Part shown: piece by piece, positions 44,326-52,262 of the stretch
Layout of the letters: each line of letters opens with the position of its first letter
Numbering within the stretch: the stretch's first letter is position 1
Assembly: GCA_025998675.1 (NCBI GenBank)
Contig: AP024673.1
Coordinates: 186,001-250,000, forward strand
Length of the DNA: 64,000 bases
Direction of reading: 5' to 3'
Source: Fimbriimonadales bacterium
GTDB lineage: Bacteria; Armatimonadota; Fimbriimonadia; Fimbriimonadales; GBS-DC
Notes under the pieces: model-generated
Database searches by the model: none
Told to the model about the DNA's origin: nothing
Seen by the model: only the letters and a program-made list of their open reading frames with translations
Translations under genes and position numbers: made by a program

Positions 44326-45348
44326 CTACTCACTCGCGGCGCGTTGCAGGCGGTCGCGAATCGCGCCTGCCAGCCCCTCTTCGGGCGGCAGCGGACACAC
44401 GATGGCATGCACGCCCTGTCCATCCAGCGCGCGTAGCCCCAGATACAGTCGTTGCGCCAGCGTCGCCCAGTCGCCCCATGCGCCCCATTCGAACACGCGC
44501 AGGCGGTTTGAGTCGGGCAGTCGCCAGCCGTCTGGACGCATCGCGCCCACGAACGCATAGCGGCTCAGCGCGTCTTTGAGCGCGCCGTAGAACACTTCGG
44601 GCTGTGGCGCACACAGCAGCATACGCGCGCTGGGGGCGTAGTGGCGCGCGCTCAACCCCGGCGCGGGCAACGACTCGCCTTCCTCGAACGACCTGCCCAG
44701 CACGCGCACCTCGCCAACAATCGCCTCAATCGCCTCGCGCGACACGCCGCCCGGACGCAGCAGCGTCGGCGGCTCGGTGGTCATATCCAGAATCGTCGAC
44801 TCCACGCCCATCGGCGTCGCGCCGCCGTCCAGCACCGCTTCTATCTCGCCGCTCAGGTCCTGCAGCACATGGTCGGCGGTAGTGGGGCTGGGACGCCCGA
44901 ACTTATTTGCGCTCGGCGCGGCGATGGGCGTGCCGCTGTAGCGTATCAGCGCGCGCGCCACAGGGTGCTGCGGGATGCGAATCGCCACCGTGTCGCGCCC
45001 CGCTGTGACCACATCCGAGATGCACTCGCGCTTGGGCAATACGAGCGTCAGCGGACCGGGCATGAACGCTTGAATCAGCTTCGCCGTCAGGATGGAGTGG
45101 TCGTGCGTGTAGCGATGGATGTCTTCCGGCGCTGCAACATGTACAATCAGCGGGTCCCACGCAGGGCGCCCCTTCGCAAGGAAGATGCGTCGCACCGCCG
45201 CCGAATCGAGCGCGTCCGCACCCAGCCCGTAGACCGTCTCGGTGGGGAACGCCACCAGTCCCCCCGCGCGGATAATCGCCGCTGCCTGCTGAATCAGCGG
45301 CTTATCCTGCGTCTCATCCCCCGTCAGTATCAAACGCTCGGTCAGCAT
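44326..45348 (-). CDS. L-threonylcarbamoyladenylate synthase (Sua5 type)
   Basis: 340 residues: a YrdC/TsaC catalytic domain (1-200; GGLVAFPTETVYGLGADA, KGRPAWDPLIVH, PGPLTLVL, APSANKFGRPSPTTADHV) plus the C-terminal Sua5 extension (SPAPGLSARHYAP-like linker then a Rossmann-like domain). It makes threonylcarbamoyl-AMP for the t6A modification of ANN-decoding tRNAs. The start is at 45348; a TAAAAT box 7 nt before it overlaps the folB stop region, so it can be transcribed separately from folB. Confidence 0.93.
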   Translation of the reverse strand: MLTERLILTGDETQDKPLIQQAAAIIRAGGLVAFPTETVYGLGADALDSAAVRRIFLAKGRPAWDPLIVHVAAPEDIHRYTHDHSILTAKLIQAFMPGPLTLVLPKRECISDVVTAGRDTVAIRIPQHPVARALIRYSGTPIAAPSANKFGRPSPTTADHVLQDLSGEIEAVLDGGATPMGVESTILDMTTEPPTLLRPGGVSREAIEAIVGEVRVLGRSFEEGESLPAPGLSARHYAPSARMLLCAPQPEVFYGALKDALSRYAFVGAMRPDGWRLPDSNRLRVFEWGAWGDWATLAQRLYLGLRALDGQGVHAIVCPLPPEEGLAGAIRDRLQRAASE

Positions 45349-45358
45349 CACCGTAATT

Positions 45359-45727
45359 TTACGGGCGCGCCCGCGTGATTTTGACTCCCGCCAGCTCGGT
45401 GATGGTTCCCGTCGGGGGCAGGCGCTTGGCAATGAACAGCTCCACCCGCTGAATGGTGGGGAACCGCTCCAGGATTGCGGCGCACATCTGCTCCGCGAGG
45501 CTCTCCAGCAACCGCCGCTGCTGCGAAGTGCCTATCTGGATGACCAGCCGCGCGAGTTCGCCATAGCTCACCGTGTGGCGCAGGTCGTCTGTGCGTCCCG
45601 CCTCGCGCAGATCGATGTCCGCTACCAGGTCTACTCGATAACGATGTCCGATTTGCTGTTCCGCGTCGGGCACGCCGTGATAGGCGTAGAATTCGATGCC
45701 CTGTACGATAATCTGGTCAGACGGCAT
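45359..45727 (-). CDS. folB: Dihydroneopterin aldolase
   Basis: 122 residues, the family's normal length. It cleaves dihydroneopterin to hydroxymethyl-dihydropterin and glycolaldehyde in folate synthesis. Signatures: IIVQGIEFYAYHGVPDAEQQIGH with the catalytic Glu, VDLVADIDLREAGRTDDLRHTVSYGEL, and LFIAKRLPP-type C-terminal strand with the catalytic Lys. It is followed 10 nt downstream by the Sua5 gene. A TACAAT box ~10 nt before the ATG is shared region with the divergent prepilin promoter. Confidence 0.92.
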   Translation of the reverse strand: MPSDQIIVQGIEFYAYHGVPDAEQQIGHRYRVDLVADIDLREAGRTDDLRHTVSYGELARLVIQIGTSQQRRLLESLAEQMCAAILERFPTIQRVELFIAKRLPPTGTITELAGVKITRARP

Positions 45728-45769
45728 AGGCGCGGCTATTGTACCTGAAGGGGGTACACTAACGCCGTG

Positions 45770-46453
45770 ATGGGGTATCGTCGCGCGTTCACACTGATTG
45801 AGCTGCTGGTCGTGATAGCAATCGTCGCCATCCTTGCCGCGATACTGTTCCCCGTGCTGTCTCAGGCGCGGGAGAGCGCGCGCCTGAGCGTCTGCGCCCA
45901 GCACATGCGGCAGGTGGGACAGGCGTTCTGGATGTACCTGCAGGACTACGACGAGCGGATGCCCGACCGTCGCGACCTCAAGCGCGCGCTGGGGTATCGC
46001 TCGTGGAGCAGCTGGCCCGTGTCTGACCCGCGCTGCGGCTGGGCGGGAATTGTGCTGGAGCCGTACACGCGCGACTGGAGTCTCTGGAGCTGCCCCAGCG
46101 TCGCTGGCAGCGTGCTGGGCGAAGCAGTGCAGGTCAAGCAGAGCGTGGACGCCCGGCGCGTTGCACGCTACTGGATGTGGCGCTTCGACCGCCTCGACGA
46201 CCCCGTCTCGTCCGACAACTTCTGGGGCAAGACGCCCGAAGCGGCGGTCGCCGACCTGCAGGCGAACCCCAGTCCGTTCTACACACGCCCGGAAGGAGTG
46301 AGCGATGTGGAGCTGATGGTAGACCCCTACTTCCCGCGCACGATTGGCGCGGTGGAGCCTGCGCTGCGTGGGCGCGCGGTGCATCGCGGGGGCAGGAACC
46401 GCCTCTTTCTGGACGGGCACATCCGCTGGCAGCGCGACATCCGCACCGAGTGA
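45770..46453 (+). CDS. Prepilin-like protein with DGH motif
   Basis: 227 residues. The start [29 protein letters not shown] is the prepilin signal (Ala at the cleavage position), followed by [26 protein letters not shown]. The C-terminal [19 protein letters not shown] has the DG(H) motif of H-X9-DG prepilins. A GTG three bases earlier is an alternative start; TACACT at 45755-45760 gives a transcript beginning near either. It is divergent from folB and precedes plsY by 29 nt. No assembly genes are near. Confidence 0.88.
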   Translation: MGYRRAFTLIELLVVIAIVAILAAILFPVLSQARESARLSVCAQHMRQVGQAFWMYLQDYDERMPDRRDLKRALGYRSWSSWPVSDPRCGWAGIVLEPYTRDWSLWSCPSVAGSVLGEAVQVKQSVDARRVARYWMWRFDRLDDPVSSDNFWGKTPEAAVADLQANPSPFYTRPEGVSDVELMVDPYFPRTIGAVEPALRGRAVHRGGRNRLFLDGHIRWQRDIRTE

Positions 46454-46467
46454 GCCAGTTCGTGCGG

Positions 46468-46473
46468 TATAAT
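46468..46473 (+). promoter_or_regulatory. -10 box (TATAAT) of near-leaderless plsY fusion gene
   Basis: TATAAT ends 9 nt before the ATG at 46483, in the gap after the prepilin stop; no Shine-Dalgarno follows. Confidence 0.5.
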
Positions 46474-46482
46474 TTGCCTGCG

Positions 46483-47598
46483 ATGGCGTTCGAAGTTCTC
46501 CTGGTGGCAATCATCGCCTCATTCTGGGTGGGCGCGCTGCCGTTTGGCTACTGGGCGGCGCGACTGCGCGGGGTAGACATCCGCAGGGTGGGCAGCGGCA
46601 ATATCGGCGCGACGAATGTGTTCCGTGCGCTGGGGGCGAAAGTGGGTCTCACTGTGCTGGCGCTGGATGCGCTCAAAGGCTTTTTGCCGACATGGCTGGC
46701 GATGCGGTCGGGCGCGGGCGATTGGGAAGCGATTCTGGTGGGCATGGCGGCGATTCTGGGGCACACCTTCTCGCCGCTGGTGGGGTTCAAGGGGGGCAAG
46801 GGCGTCGCGACAGGTTTGGGCGCGCTGCTGGCGGCGGCGCCGCTGACCGTCGCCGTCGCGTTCCCGGTGTGGCTGACGGCGTTCCTGATTACGCGCTGGG
46901 TGTCGCTGGGGTCGGTGCTGGCGGCGGCGAGCGTGCCCATCGCTGCCTATCTGGTTGGGCATTCGCTGCCCGCTGTCGGCGTGCTGACCGCAGCGGCGGC
47001 GATGGTCATCCTCAAGCACCGTTCCAACCTCTGGCGCATCCTGCACGGTGTGGAGCCGAAGCTCCAGCTGCGCAACTCGCGCCCCAATCTGGAGGGGGAG
47101 TGCCTGAATCTGGCGCGCACGGCGGTCGAGCGGATGGTGCTGGAGGGCGCGAAGATTGAACCCGATTTAAACCGCCTGCCGACGCTGCTGCGCGAGCCGG
47201 GCAGTGTGTTCGTGGCGCTCTATCAGGGCGAGCAGTTGCGCGGGCTGATGGGCAGTCTCCAGCCGCAGCAGCACACCCGCGCGCACGAGATTGTGTACCA
47301 TGCGACCCGCGCCGCGCTGCTGGACCCCTATCACCCGCCGATTGACCCCGCTGAGCTGCCGACTCTGCGCTATGTGGTCTATCTGGTGGAGTCGTATGAG
47401 CCGCTGCGCAATCTGGAGCAGGTCGACCCGCGCCATGATGGGCTGCTGGTGGAGTGGCGCGGACGCGAGAGCGTGCTGGCGCCGCCTGCCCCCAACTGTA
47501 GCCCGCAGGATCAGATTCACTACGCCCTGACTCGCGTGGGCGCGCCGCGCAACGAGCGCCCCGTGGTCTATCGCGTGCGCCTGAACCGCCTGGGATAG
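46483..47598 (+). CDS. plsY: PlsY glycerol-3-phosphate acyltransferase fused to an AMMECR1-like domain
   Basis: 371 residues. Residues 1-~195 are a complete PlsY: GALPFGYWAARLRGVDIRRVGSGNIGATNVFRALG, the GHTFSPLVGFKGGKGVATGLG loop, and a C-terminal KHRSNLWRILHGVEPKL. PlsY acylates glycerol-3-phosphate from acyl-phosphate in the inner membrane. Residues ~205-371 match an AMMECR1 domain: LNLARTAVERMV, GVFV-like VFVALYQGEQLRGLMGSL (the usual LRGCIG with Leu for Cys), then ATRAALLDPYHPP and LPTLRYVVYLVESYEPL...HGLLV. No stop or frameshift separates them. AMMECR1 function is not understood; fusion suggests a cytosolic partner domain for phospholipid synthesis. Confidence 0.88.
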   Translation: MAFEVLLVAIIASFWVGALPFGYWAARLRGVDIRRVGSGNIGATNVFRALGAKVGLTVLALDALKGFLPTWLAMRSGAGDWEAILVGMAAILGHTFSPLVGFKGGKGVATGLGALLAAAPLTVAVAFPVWLTAFLITRWVSLGSVLAAASVPIAAYLVGHSLPAVGVLTAAAAMVILKHRSNLWRILHGVEPKLQLRNSRPNLEGECLNLARTAVERMVLEGAKIEPDLNRLPTLLREPGSVFVALYQGEQLRGLMGSLQPQQHTRAHEIVYHATRAALLDPYHPPIDPAELPTLRYVVYLVESYEPLRNLEQVDPRHDGLLVEWRGRESVLAPPAPNCSPQDQIHYALTRVGAPRNERPVVYRVRLNRLG

Positions 47599-47601
47599 CC
47601 G

Positions 47602-48276
47602 ATGTGGGTCAAAATCTGCGGTCTCACGAACCCCGCGGACGCCGCCTGCGCGCTGGAGGCGGGCGCGGACGCGCTGGGCTTTATCTTCGTGCGCCAGAGT
47701 CCGCGCTACCTGCCCGCGCACGCTCCTGACTGGGAGGCATGGCTGCCCAGCCTGCAGGGCGCGACGCGCGTGCTGGTGGTCAGCGCGCCCGACGAACTGC
47801 CCGACGCATGGGAGCTGTTCGATGTGGTGCAGTGTGTACTCCCGTTTTGGAGTGCTGAAGCGAAGCTTCAGCCAGTCGCGGAAGCTGCGCTTCCGCACTC
47901 CAAACAGATTGTTCACTGGCTCGCGCTCCGCTTCCCGCCTGAATGTTCGTCTGAGGAGATACTGCAGACGCTGGAGAGCTGGCAGGCGCACGCCGAGCGG
48001 TTCGTGCTGGACACTTATCACCCGACGCTGCTGGGCGGCACGGGAGTCGCGCAGGACTGGACGCGCCTGCGCACGGTATGCGCCCGTGCGCCAAAACCCA
48101 TCATGCTGGCGGGCGGGCTGACCCCTGAGACTGTGGCGGACGCCATTCGCACGGCGCGCCCCGCAGGCGTCGATGTGAGTTCGGGCGTGGAAGCCGCGCC
48201 CGGACGCAAAGACCCCGACAGGGTGCGCCAGTTCATCCGCAACGCGAAGACCGCGCTGGAGGGGGAGCGTGCCTAA
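47602..48276 (+). CDS. trpF: Phosphoribosylanthranilate isomerase with an in-frame palindromic insertion
   Basis: 224 residues. TrpF converts N-(5-phosphoribosyl)anthranilate to CdRP in tryptophan synthesis. The catalytic Cys is in KICGLT, the catalytic Asp in FVLDTYHP, and the phosphate-binding turns are LLGGTG, LAGGLTPETV and VDVSSGVE..PG.KD. At the usual VQLHGDE strand the sequence instead reads VQCVLPFWSAEAKLQPVAEA, then ALPHSKQ; those ~20 residues are encoded by a 59-bp three-stem palindrome (47846-47904) whose relatives lie between genes elsewhere here. The gene is otherwise intact and coupled to plsY (4-nt gap) and the EamA gene (8-nt overlap). Confidence 0.92.
   Translation: MWVKICGLTNPADAACALEAGADALGFIFVRQSPRYLPAHAPDWEAWLPSLQGATRVLVVSAPDELPDAWELFDVVQCVLPFWSAEAKLQPVAEAALPHSKQIVHWLALRFPPECSSEEILQTLESWQAHAERFVLDTYHPTLLGGTGVAQDWTRLRTVCARAPKPIMLAGGLTPETVADAIRTARPAGVDVSSGVEAAPGRKDPDRVRQFIRNAKTALEGERA
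47846..47904. repeat. Three-stem palindromic element inside trpF
   Basis: Outer stem TTTGGAGTGC/GCACTCCAAA encloses two perfect hairpins, GCTGAAGC-gaa-GCTTCAGC (47854-47872) and GCGGAAGC-tgc-GCTTCCGC (47878-47896). The same layout occurs at 59893-59950 and, degenerated, at 52165-52222. Confidence 0.9.
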
Positions 48277-49246
48277 GCCGCCGCCCATCCGCGAGCAGTA
48301 CGGCGCGGCGGGCACGGGCGCGGTCGCCGTGCTGGTGTTCCTGAATATCCTGTGGGCTGGGGCGAACCCCGCCGCGCTGGTGATGATGCAGAATCATCGC
48401 CCCGAATGGGTCGCCGCGTTCCGCTTCATCGGCGCGGGGGCGATGCTTGCGCTGTTGCTTGCTGTCCCCGCGGCGCGGCGCACACTCGCGCCCCGTTTCC
48501 CGCGCCATCTGCCGCACCTGCTGACGGCGGCGGCAATCGGCGTCATGGGCGTGCCTGCCGCGTACATTTGCTACTTCTGGGGCGCGAAGCTCAGCACCGC
48601 CACCGAAGCGACGCTGCTGGTCTCCAGCTCGCCGATTTTCTACGCGCTGCTGGCGCGCCTGTGGCTGGCGGAGCGGTTCCCCGCCGAGAAGACGCTCGGC
48701 ATCACGCTGGGGATTGTGGGCGTGTGGGTGATTGTGAACAAAGGCTGGCTGCTGCAGGAGTTTTCGGGCGCGACGCTGGGCAACCTGCTCGTGCTGCTGG
48801 GCGTGCTGATTGAGAGCGTGAATGTGGTGGTCGCCAAGTCGCTTGCGATGCGCTATTCGGGCGTCGCGCTGCTGACGATTGAGGCGTGCTGCGCGGCGGT
48901 CTCGCTCACCGTAATCTCGCTGCTGTTCGCAGGCGCGCCGAATCTGCGCTGGACGCCGCTGGACGCGGGGATGTGGTTCTATCTGGCGTTTGTGTGTACG
49001 GTGTTCGCCTTCTCGATATGGTTTTATCTGATGGAGCGCGCGCCTGTGGGGGCGATGGGCGTGACGATTTTCGCGCAGACGCCCGCCGCCGCGTTTATCG
49101 GCTACTTTCTGTTGCGGGAGGAACTGCACCCGACCATCTGGCTGGGCGCGGGGCTGATTATCGGCGGGATACTGCTCACGCTGCGCGCGAAGCCCGTCAG
49201 TACGGCGGCAGCGCGCGGCGGAGCGCGTGATCGAGAACCAGCATGA
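48269..49246 (+). CDS. EamA/DMT-family transporter
   Basis: 325 residues with ten hydrophobic segments in two EamA repeats (first LVFLNILWAGANPAALVMM..., second LGNLLVLLGVLIESVNVVVAK...). The internal pseudo-twofold repeat and the AAYICYFWGAKLSTATEATLLVSSSPIF segment fit the drug/metabolite transporter superfamily, which exports amino acids, nucleotides or other small metabolites. It starts with GTG within the trpF gene (8-nt overlap). Substrate is unknown; coupling to trpF does not prove an aromatic substrate. The last ~20 residues are a hydrophilic cytosolic tail. Confidence 0.88.
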   Translation: MPKPPPIREQYGAAGTGAVAVLVFLNILWAGANPAALVMMQNHRPEWVAAFRFIGAGAMLALLLAVPAARRTLAPRFPRHLPHLLTAAAIGVMGVPAAYICYFWGAKLSTATEATLLVSSSPIFYALLARLWLAERFPAEKTLGITLGIVGVWVIVNKGWLLQEFSGATLGNLLVLLGVLIESVNVVVAKSLAMRYSGVALLTIEACCAAVSLTVISLLFAGAPNLRWTPLDAGMWFYLAFVCTVFAFSIWFYLMERAPVGAMGVTIFAQTPAAAFIGYFLLREELHPTIWLGAGLIIGGILLTLRAKPVSTAAARGGARDREPA

Positions 49247-49298
49247 GAAACATCAGATTGCGTGCGACGCGCGGGGGTATCATTTCGGTGGAGGTTCT

Positions 49299-51650
49299 AT
49301 GAAGCGAGGATGGTTGTGGCTTGGGCTATGGATAGCGTTGTTGAGTGCTGGCAGTGCGCAGGCAGTTCCCCGTTCGGTAGAAGCGATTCCGCGCAGCACG
49401 GAACGGATTACCCTCTTCTGGCTCCCGCCGCGGGGCGAGTCGCCCAGCGCGTATCGGGTGTTTCTGGACGGCGCGCCGGTCGCTGAGGTGGGCGGCGCGG
49501 TGAAATCCTACGACTTCACGGGGCTGAGCGCGGGACGCGAATATCGGCTGGCGGTGCAGGCAGTCTATCCCGATGGGCGCGTCTCTGAACCTGTGGAGCG
49601 CGTCGATCGCGCTTATCGTGCCCTGCCCCCGCAGGCGCGCTACCCGATTCTGGTGGTGGGCGGCACGGCGTCGGGCGTCGGCGCGGCAATCACCGCCGCG
49701 CGCATGGGCGTCAAGGTCGCCCTGATGGAGCCCACCAACCGACTGGGCGGGATGATTACCAACGGCGTCGCCGTGACCGATGTGCGCCAGCGCGACCGCA
49801 TCAACGGGCTGTACGAAGAGTTCCGCCAGCGCGTGGAGGCGTACTACCAGGCGCGCGGCGACGATACCAGCGTCTACTTCTACCGCAACGGGCTGAACTT
49901 CGAGCCGTGGGTCGCGAACATGCTCCTCAAGCAGATGGTGTACGCCGAGCCGAATATCGACCTCTACTTCGGCGTGCGCCCTACGCGCGTGTTCAAACAG
50001 GGCAATCGGATTACGGGCGTGGAGTTTGTGTCGCTGGATGGGACGCGGCGCGGGCGGTTCACGGCGGATATCGTGATTGACGCGACGGCGGAGGGCGACA
50101 TCGCCGCGTGGGCGGGCGCGCCCTACCGAATCGGACGCGAGCCGCGCAGCCCCGAAGAGCCGCACGCAGGCGTGCTGTATTACGACCGACTCAACGACCG
50201 ATTCCTGCCCGGCAGCACGGGCGAGGGCGACCGACGCATCCCCGGCTATGCCATCCTGATGATTGTGCAGAACTACCCGACTCCGCAGGTGGGCAATCCC
50301 CCGCCGGGCTACAATCGGCTGGAGTATGTGCTGTCGCCCCCGTGGGAGCGGTCATGGGCGTACCTGTACGGACGCATTCCGGGCAACAAGTTCGAGGTGA
50401 ACCAGCACCCGCACGGTACGACCCTGCAGGAGGTCAACTACCGCTACCCGACCGCCCGCTGGGAGGAGCGCCAGCGCATCTACCAGATTTACAAAAACCA
50501 TGTGCTGGGCTACCTGCACTACATCCAGACCGAGCTGGGGCAGCCGAATCTGGGGCTGGCGGAAGACGAGTTCCGCGACAGCGACAACCTGCCGCCGATT
50601 CTGTATGTGCGCAAGGCGCGTCGCATCGAGGGCGAGGTGTTCCTGCAGCAGATGGACATCACACGGGCGCGCGAACGCATCCGCCCCGACTCGATCGCGA
50701 TCGGCGACTACCCGATGGACTCGCACGCTGTGCGGCGCGTGGTGGTCAAAGAGGGCGAACCAGTGCCCGAAATCGAACACATGGGCGAGGGCGAGTTCTG
50801 GATTTTCCAGTATACGCCGTGGTACCAGATACCCTACGGCGTGCTGGTACCCAAACGGGTGGAGGGCTTGCTGGTCACGACCTGCGTGTCGGCGAGCCAT
50901 GTGGCGATTGGCAGCCTGCGCATGGAGCCTGTGCGGATGAACATGGGTCAGGCGGCGGGCGTGGCGGCGGTCTTGAGCCTGCAGACGGGCGTCCCCCTGC
51001 GACGGATTGAACCCGCCGAAATCCAGCGCGTGCTGCTGCGCCAGTTCAACCAGTATATCTACTATTTCCCCGATGTCACGCCCGACACGCGCTTTTTTGA
51101 AGCGATCCAGTTTCTGGCAGCGCGCGGCTACTTCCCTGGCGAGCGGATGCAGCCGAACGCGCCCCTCACGCGCGGCGAGGCGGCGCGCATCCTGTGGAAA
51201 CACCTGCGCATGGCGCGCCCCGACCTGCCCGAAGAGCATTTTCAGGGGCTGGCGTTCACCGATGTGCTGTTTGGACACCCCTACGCCGTGCCCGTGCAGA
51301 ACCTGTTCCTGCTGGGCGTGATTGAGCGCACAGAGAACCGCCGCTTCAACCCCGACGAGCCGATTAAGCGGCGCGACTTCGTGCGGTGGCTGACGCGCGC
51401 GCTGGCGATTCTGGAGCCGACCGAATGGCAACCCCTGCAGGGGCAGCCGTCGCCGTTCGTGGATGTGTCCAGCAACGACCCCGACCTGCCGTTTCTGGCG
51501 TTGCTGCACGCGCGTCGCTTCTCCCCCGTCATCTGGGACGGCTTGGAGGCGTTCACACCCGCAGGGCTGCGCTTCCAGCCCGACGCGCCCATCCGCCGCG
51601 CTGACGCCGCCCAGACGCTGTACCTGCTGGGCGCGCGCCAGATACCATAA
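49299..51650 (+). CDS. Secreted FAD-dependent oxidoreductase with Fn3-like and SLH domains
   Basis: 783 residues from the ATG at 49299 behind GGAGG. Signal peptide (MKRGWLWLGLWIALLSAGSAQA), an Fn3-like domain (~25-115, RITLFWLPPRGESPSAYRVFLDG...VQAVYPDGR), then a Rossmann FAD domain with ILVVGGTASGVGAAITAARMG and NRLGGMITNG, as in the FAD_oxidored (pfam12831) family. The C-terminal third has SLH motifs (RFFEAIQFLAARGYFPGERMQPNAPLTRGEAARIL; FTDV...; a second PDEPIKRRDFVRWL) that bind the cell-wall polymer. It is probably a surface-anchored oxidoreductase; the electron acceptor and substrate are unknown. Confidence 0.88.
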   Translation: MKRGWLWLGLWIALLSAGSAQAVPRSVEAIPRSTERITLFWLPPRGESPSAYRVFLDGAPVAEVGGAVKSYDFTGLSAGREYRLAVQAVYPDGRVSEPVERVDRAYRALPPQARYPILVVGGTASGVGAAITAARMGVKVALMEPTNRLGGMITNGVAVTDVRQRDRINGLYEEFRQRVEAYYQARGDDTSVYFYRNGLNFEPWVANMLLKQMVYAEPNIDLYFGVRPTRVFKQGNRITGVEFVSLDGTRRGRFTADIVIDATAEGDIAAWAGAPYRIGREPRSPEEPHAGVLYYDRLNDRFLPGSTGEGDRRIPGYAILMIVQNYPTPQVGNPPPGYNRLEYVLSPPWERSWAYLYGRIPGNKFEVNQHPHGTTLQEVNYRYPTARWEERQRIYQIYKNHVLGYLHYIQTELGQPNLGLAEDEFRDSDNLPPILYVRKARRIEGEVFLQQMDITRARERIRPDSIAIGDYPMDSHAVRRVVVKEGEPVPEIEHMGEGEFWIFQYTPWYQIPYGVLVPKRVEGLLVTTCVSASHVAIGSLRMEPVRMNMGQAAGVAAVLSLQTGVPLRRIEPAEIQRVLLRQFNQYIYYFPDVTPDTRFFEAIQFLAARGYFPGERMQPNAPLTRGEAARILWKHLRMARPDLPEEHFQGLAFTDVLFGHPYAVPVQNLFLLGVIERTENRRFNPDEPIKRRDFVRWLTRALAILEPTEWQPLQGQPSPFVDVSSNDPDLPFLALLHARRFSPVIWDGLEAFTPAGLRFQPDAPIRRADAAQTLYLLGARQIP

Positions 51651-51661
51651 GCGCGGTACAA

Positions 51662-51890
51662 TAATACCAATCTGCGGGTCATAGTGCGTAAATCGGCGAC
51701 GCTTGTTGCCCTCACCCCCTTTGTCCCCCTCTCCCAACGGGTTGGGAGAGGGGGAGAGCGTGTCGCGCGCTGCTTGCACGGCTCCCCTCTCCCGCCGCGC
51801 GGGAGAGGGGCTGGGGGTGAGGGCAAGGCGCGCGCGGTTCTGGCTGTAGGCGCACAGCAATTACGAAGTCTGATGCGCAGATTGGTATTA
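51662..51890. mobile_element. MITE-like element, tandem copy 1
   Basis: Starts TAATACCAATCTGCGGG and ends CGCAGATTGGTATTA, imperfect inverted ends. The core (51706-51826) is Y-shaped: outer stem TTGCCCTCACCCCC/GGGGGTGAGGGCAA enclosing two CCCTCTCCC/GGGAGAGGG-type hairpins, a repeat theme I recognise from many bacterial genomes. No transposase. Confidence 0.75.
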
Positions 51891-52116
51891 TGCCAATCTG
51901 CGGGTCATAGTGCGTAAATCGGCGACGCTTGTTGCCCTCACCCCCTTTGTCCCCCTCTCCCAACGGGTTGGGAGAGGGGGAGAGCGTGTCGCGCGCTGCT
52001 TGCACGGCTCCCCTCTCCCGCCGCGTGGGAGAGGGGCTGGGGGTGAGGGCAAAACGCGCGTGGCTCTGGGTGTAGGCGCACAGCAATTACGAAGTCTGAT
52101 GCGCAGATTGGTATTA
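51891..52116. mobile_element. MITE-like element, tandem copy 2
   Basis: Nearly identical to copy 1 (few substitutions around 52020-52070). Its left end TGCCAATCTGCGGG is fused to the right end of copy 1; its right end is GATTGGTATTA. Frames reading through it are not genes. Confidence 0.75.
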
Positions 52117-52262
52117 TGCCTCGCACGCGCCTGCAGAGGTGTGCTGTTGCCCGTGCCTCGCTACTATGGAGTACCGAAGCGCAGCTTCAGCATGCGCGGA
52201 AACTCCGCTTCCGCACTCCGTAAGTCGCCGTTTTGCGAACTATGACCAGCAGATTGGTATTA
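52117..52262. mobile_element. MITE-like element, tandem copy 3 (hairpin-core type)
   Basis: Contains the other core: TATGGAGTAC...GCACTCCGTA (52165-52222) with two inner hairpins, then TTTTGCGAACTATGACCAGCAGATTGGTATTA. It matches 59837-59990 in order and lacks a separate left end. Its final TTA is the stop codon of ccmF. Confidence 0.75.

Noticed and set aside
47820-47910. Frameshift or pseudogene in trpF
   Set aside because: The frame is continuous, both catalytic residues and the C-terminal phosphate site are intact, and the odd residues coincide exactly with a palindrome, so insertion explains it better.
51662-52116. Possible CRISPR-like or tandem-repeat array from the repeated CCCTCACCCC/CCCTCTCCC blocks
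   Set aside because: Only two units of ~225 bp, with internal palindromes and inverted ends; there are no short regular repeats with unique spacers and no cas genes.
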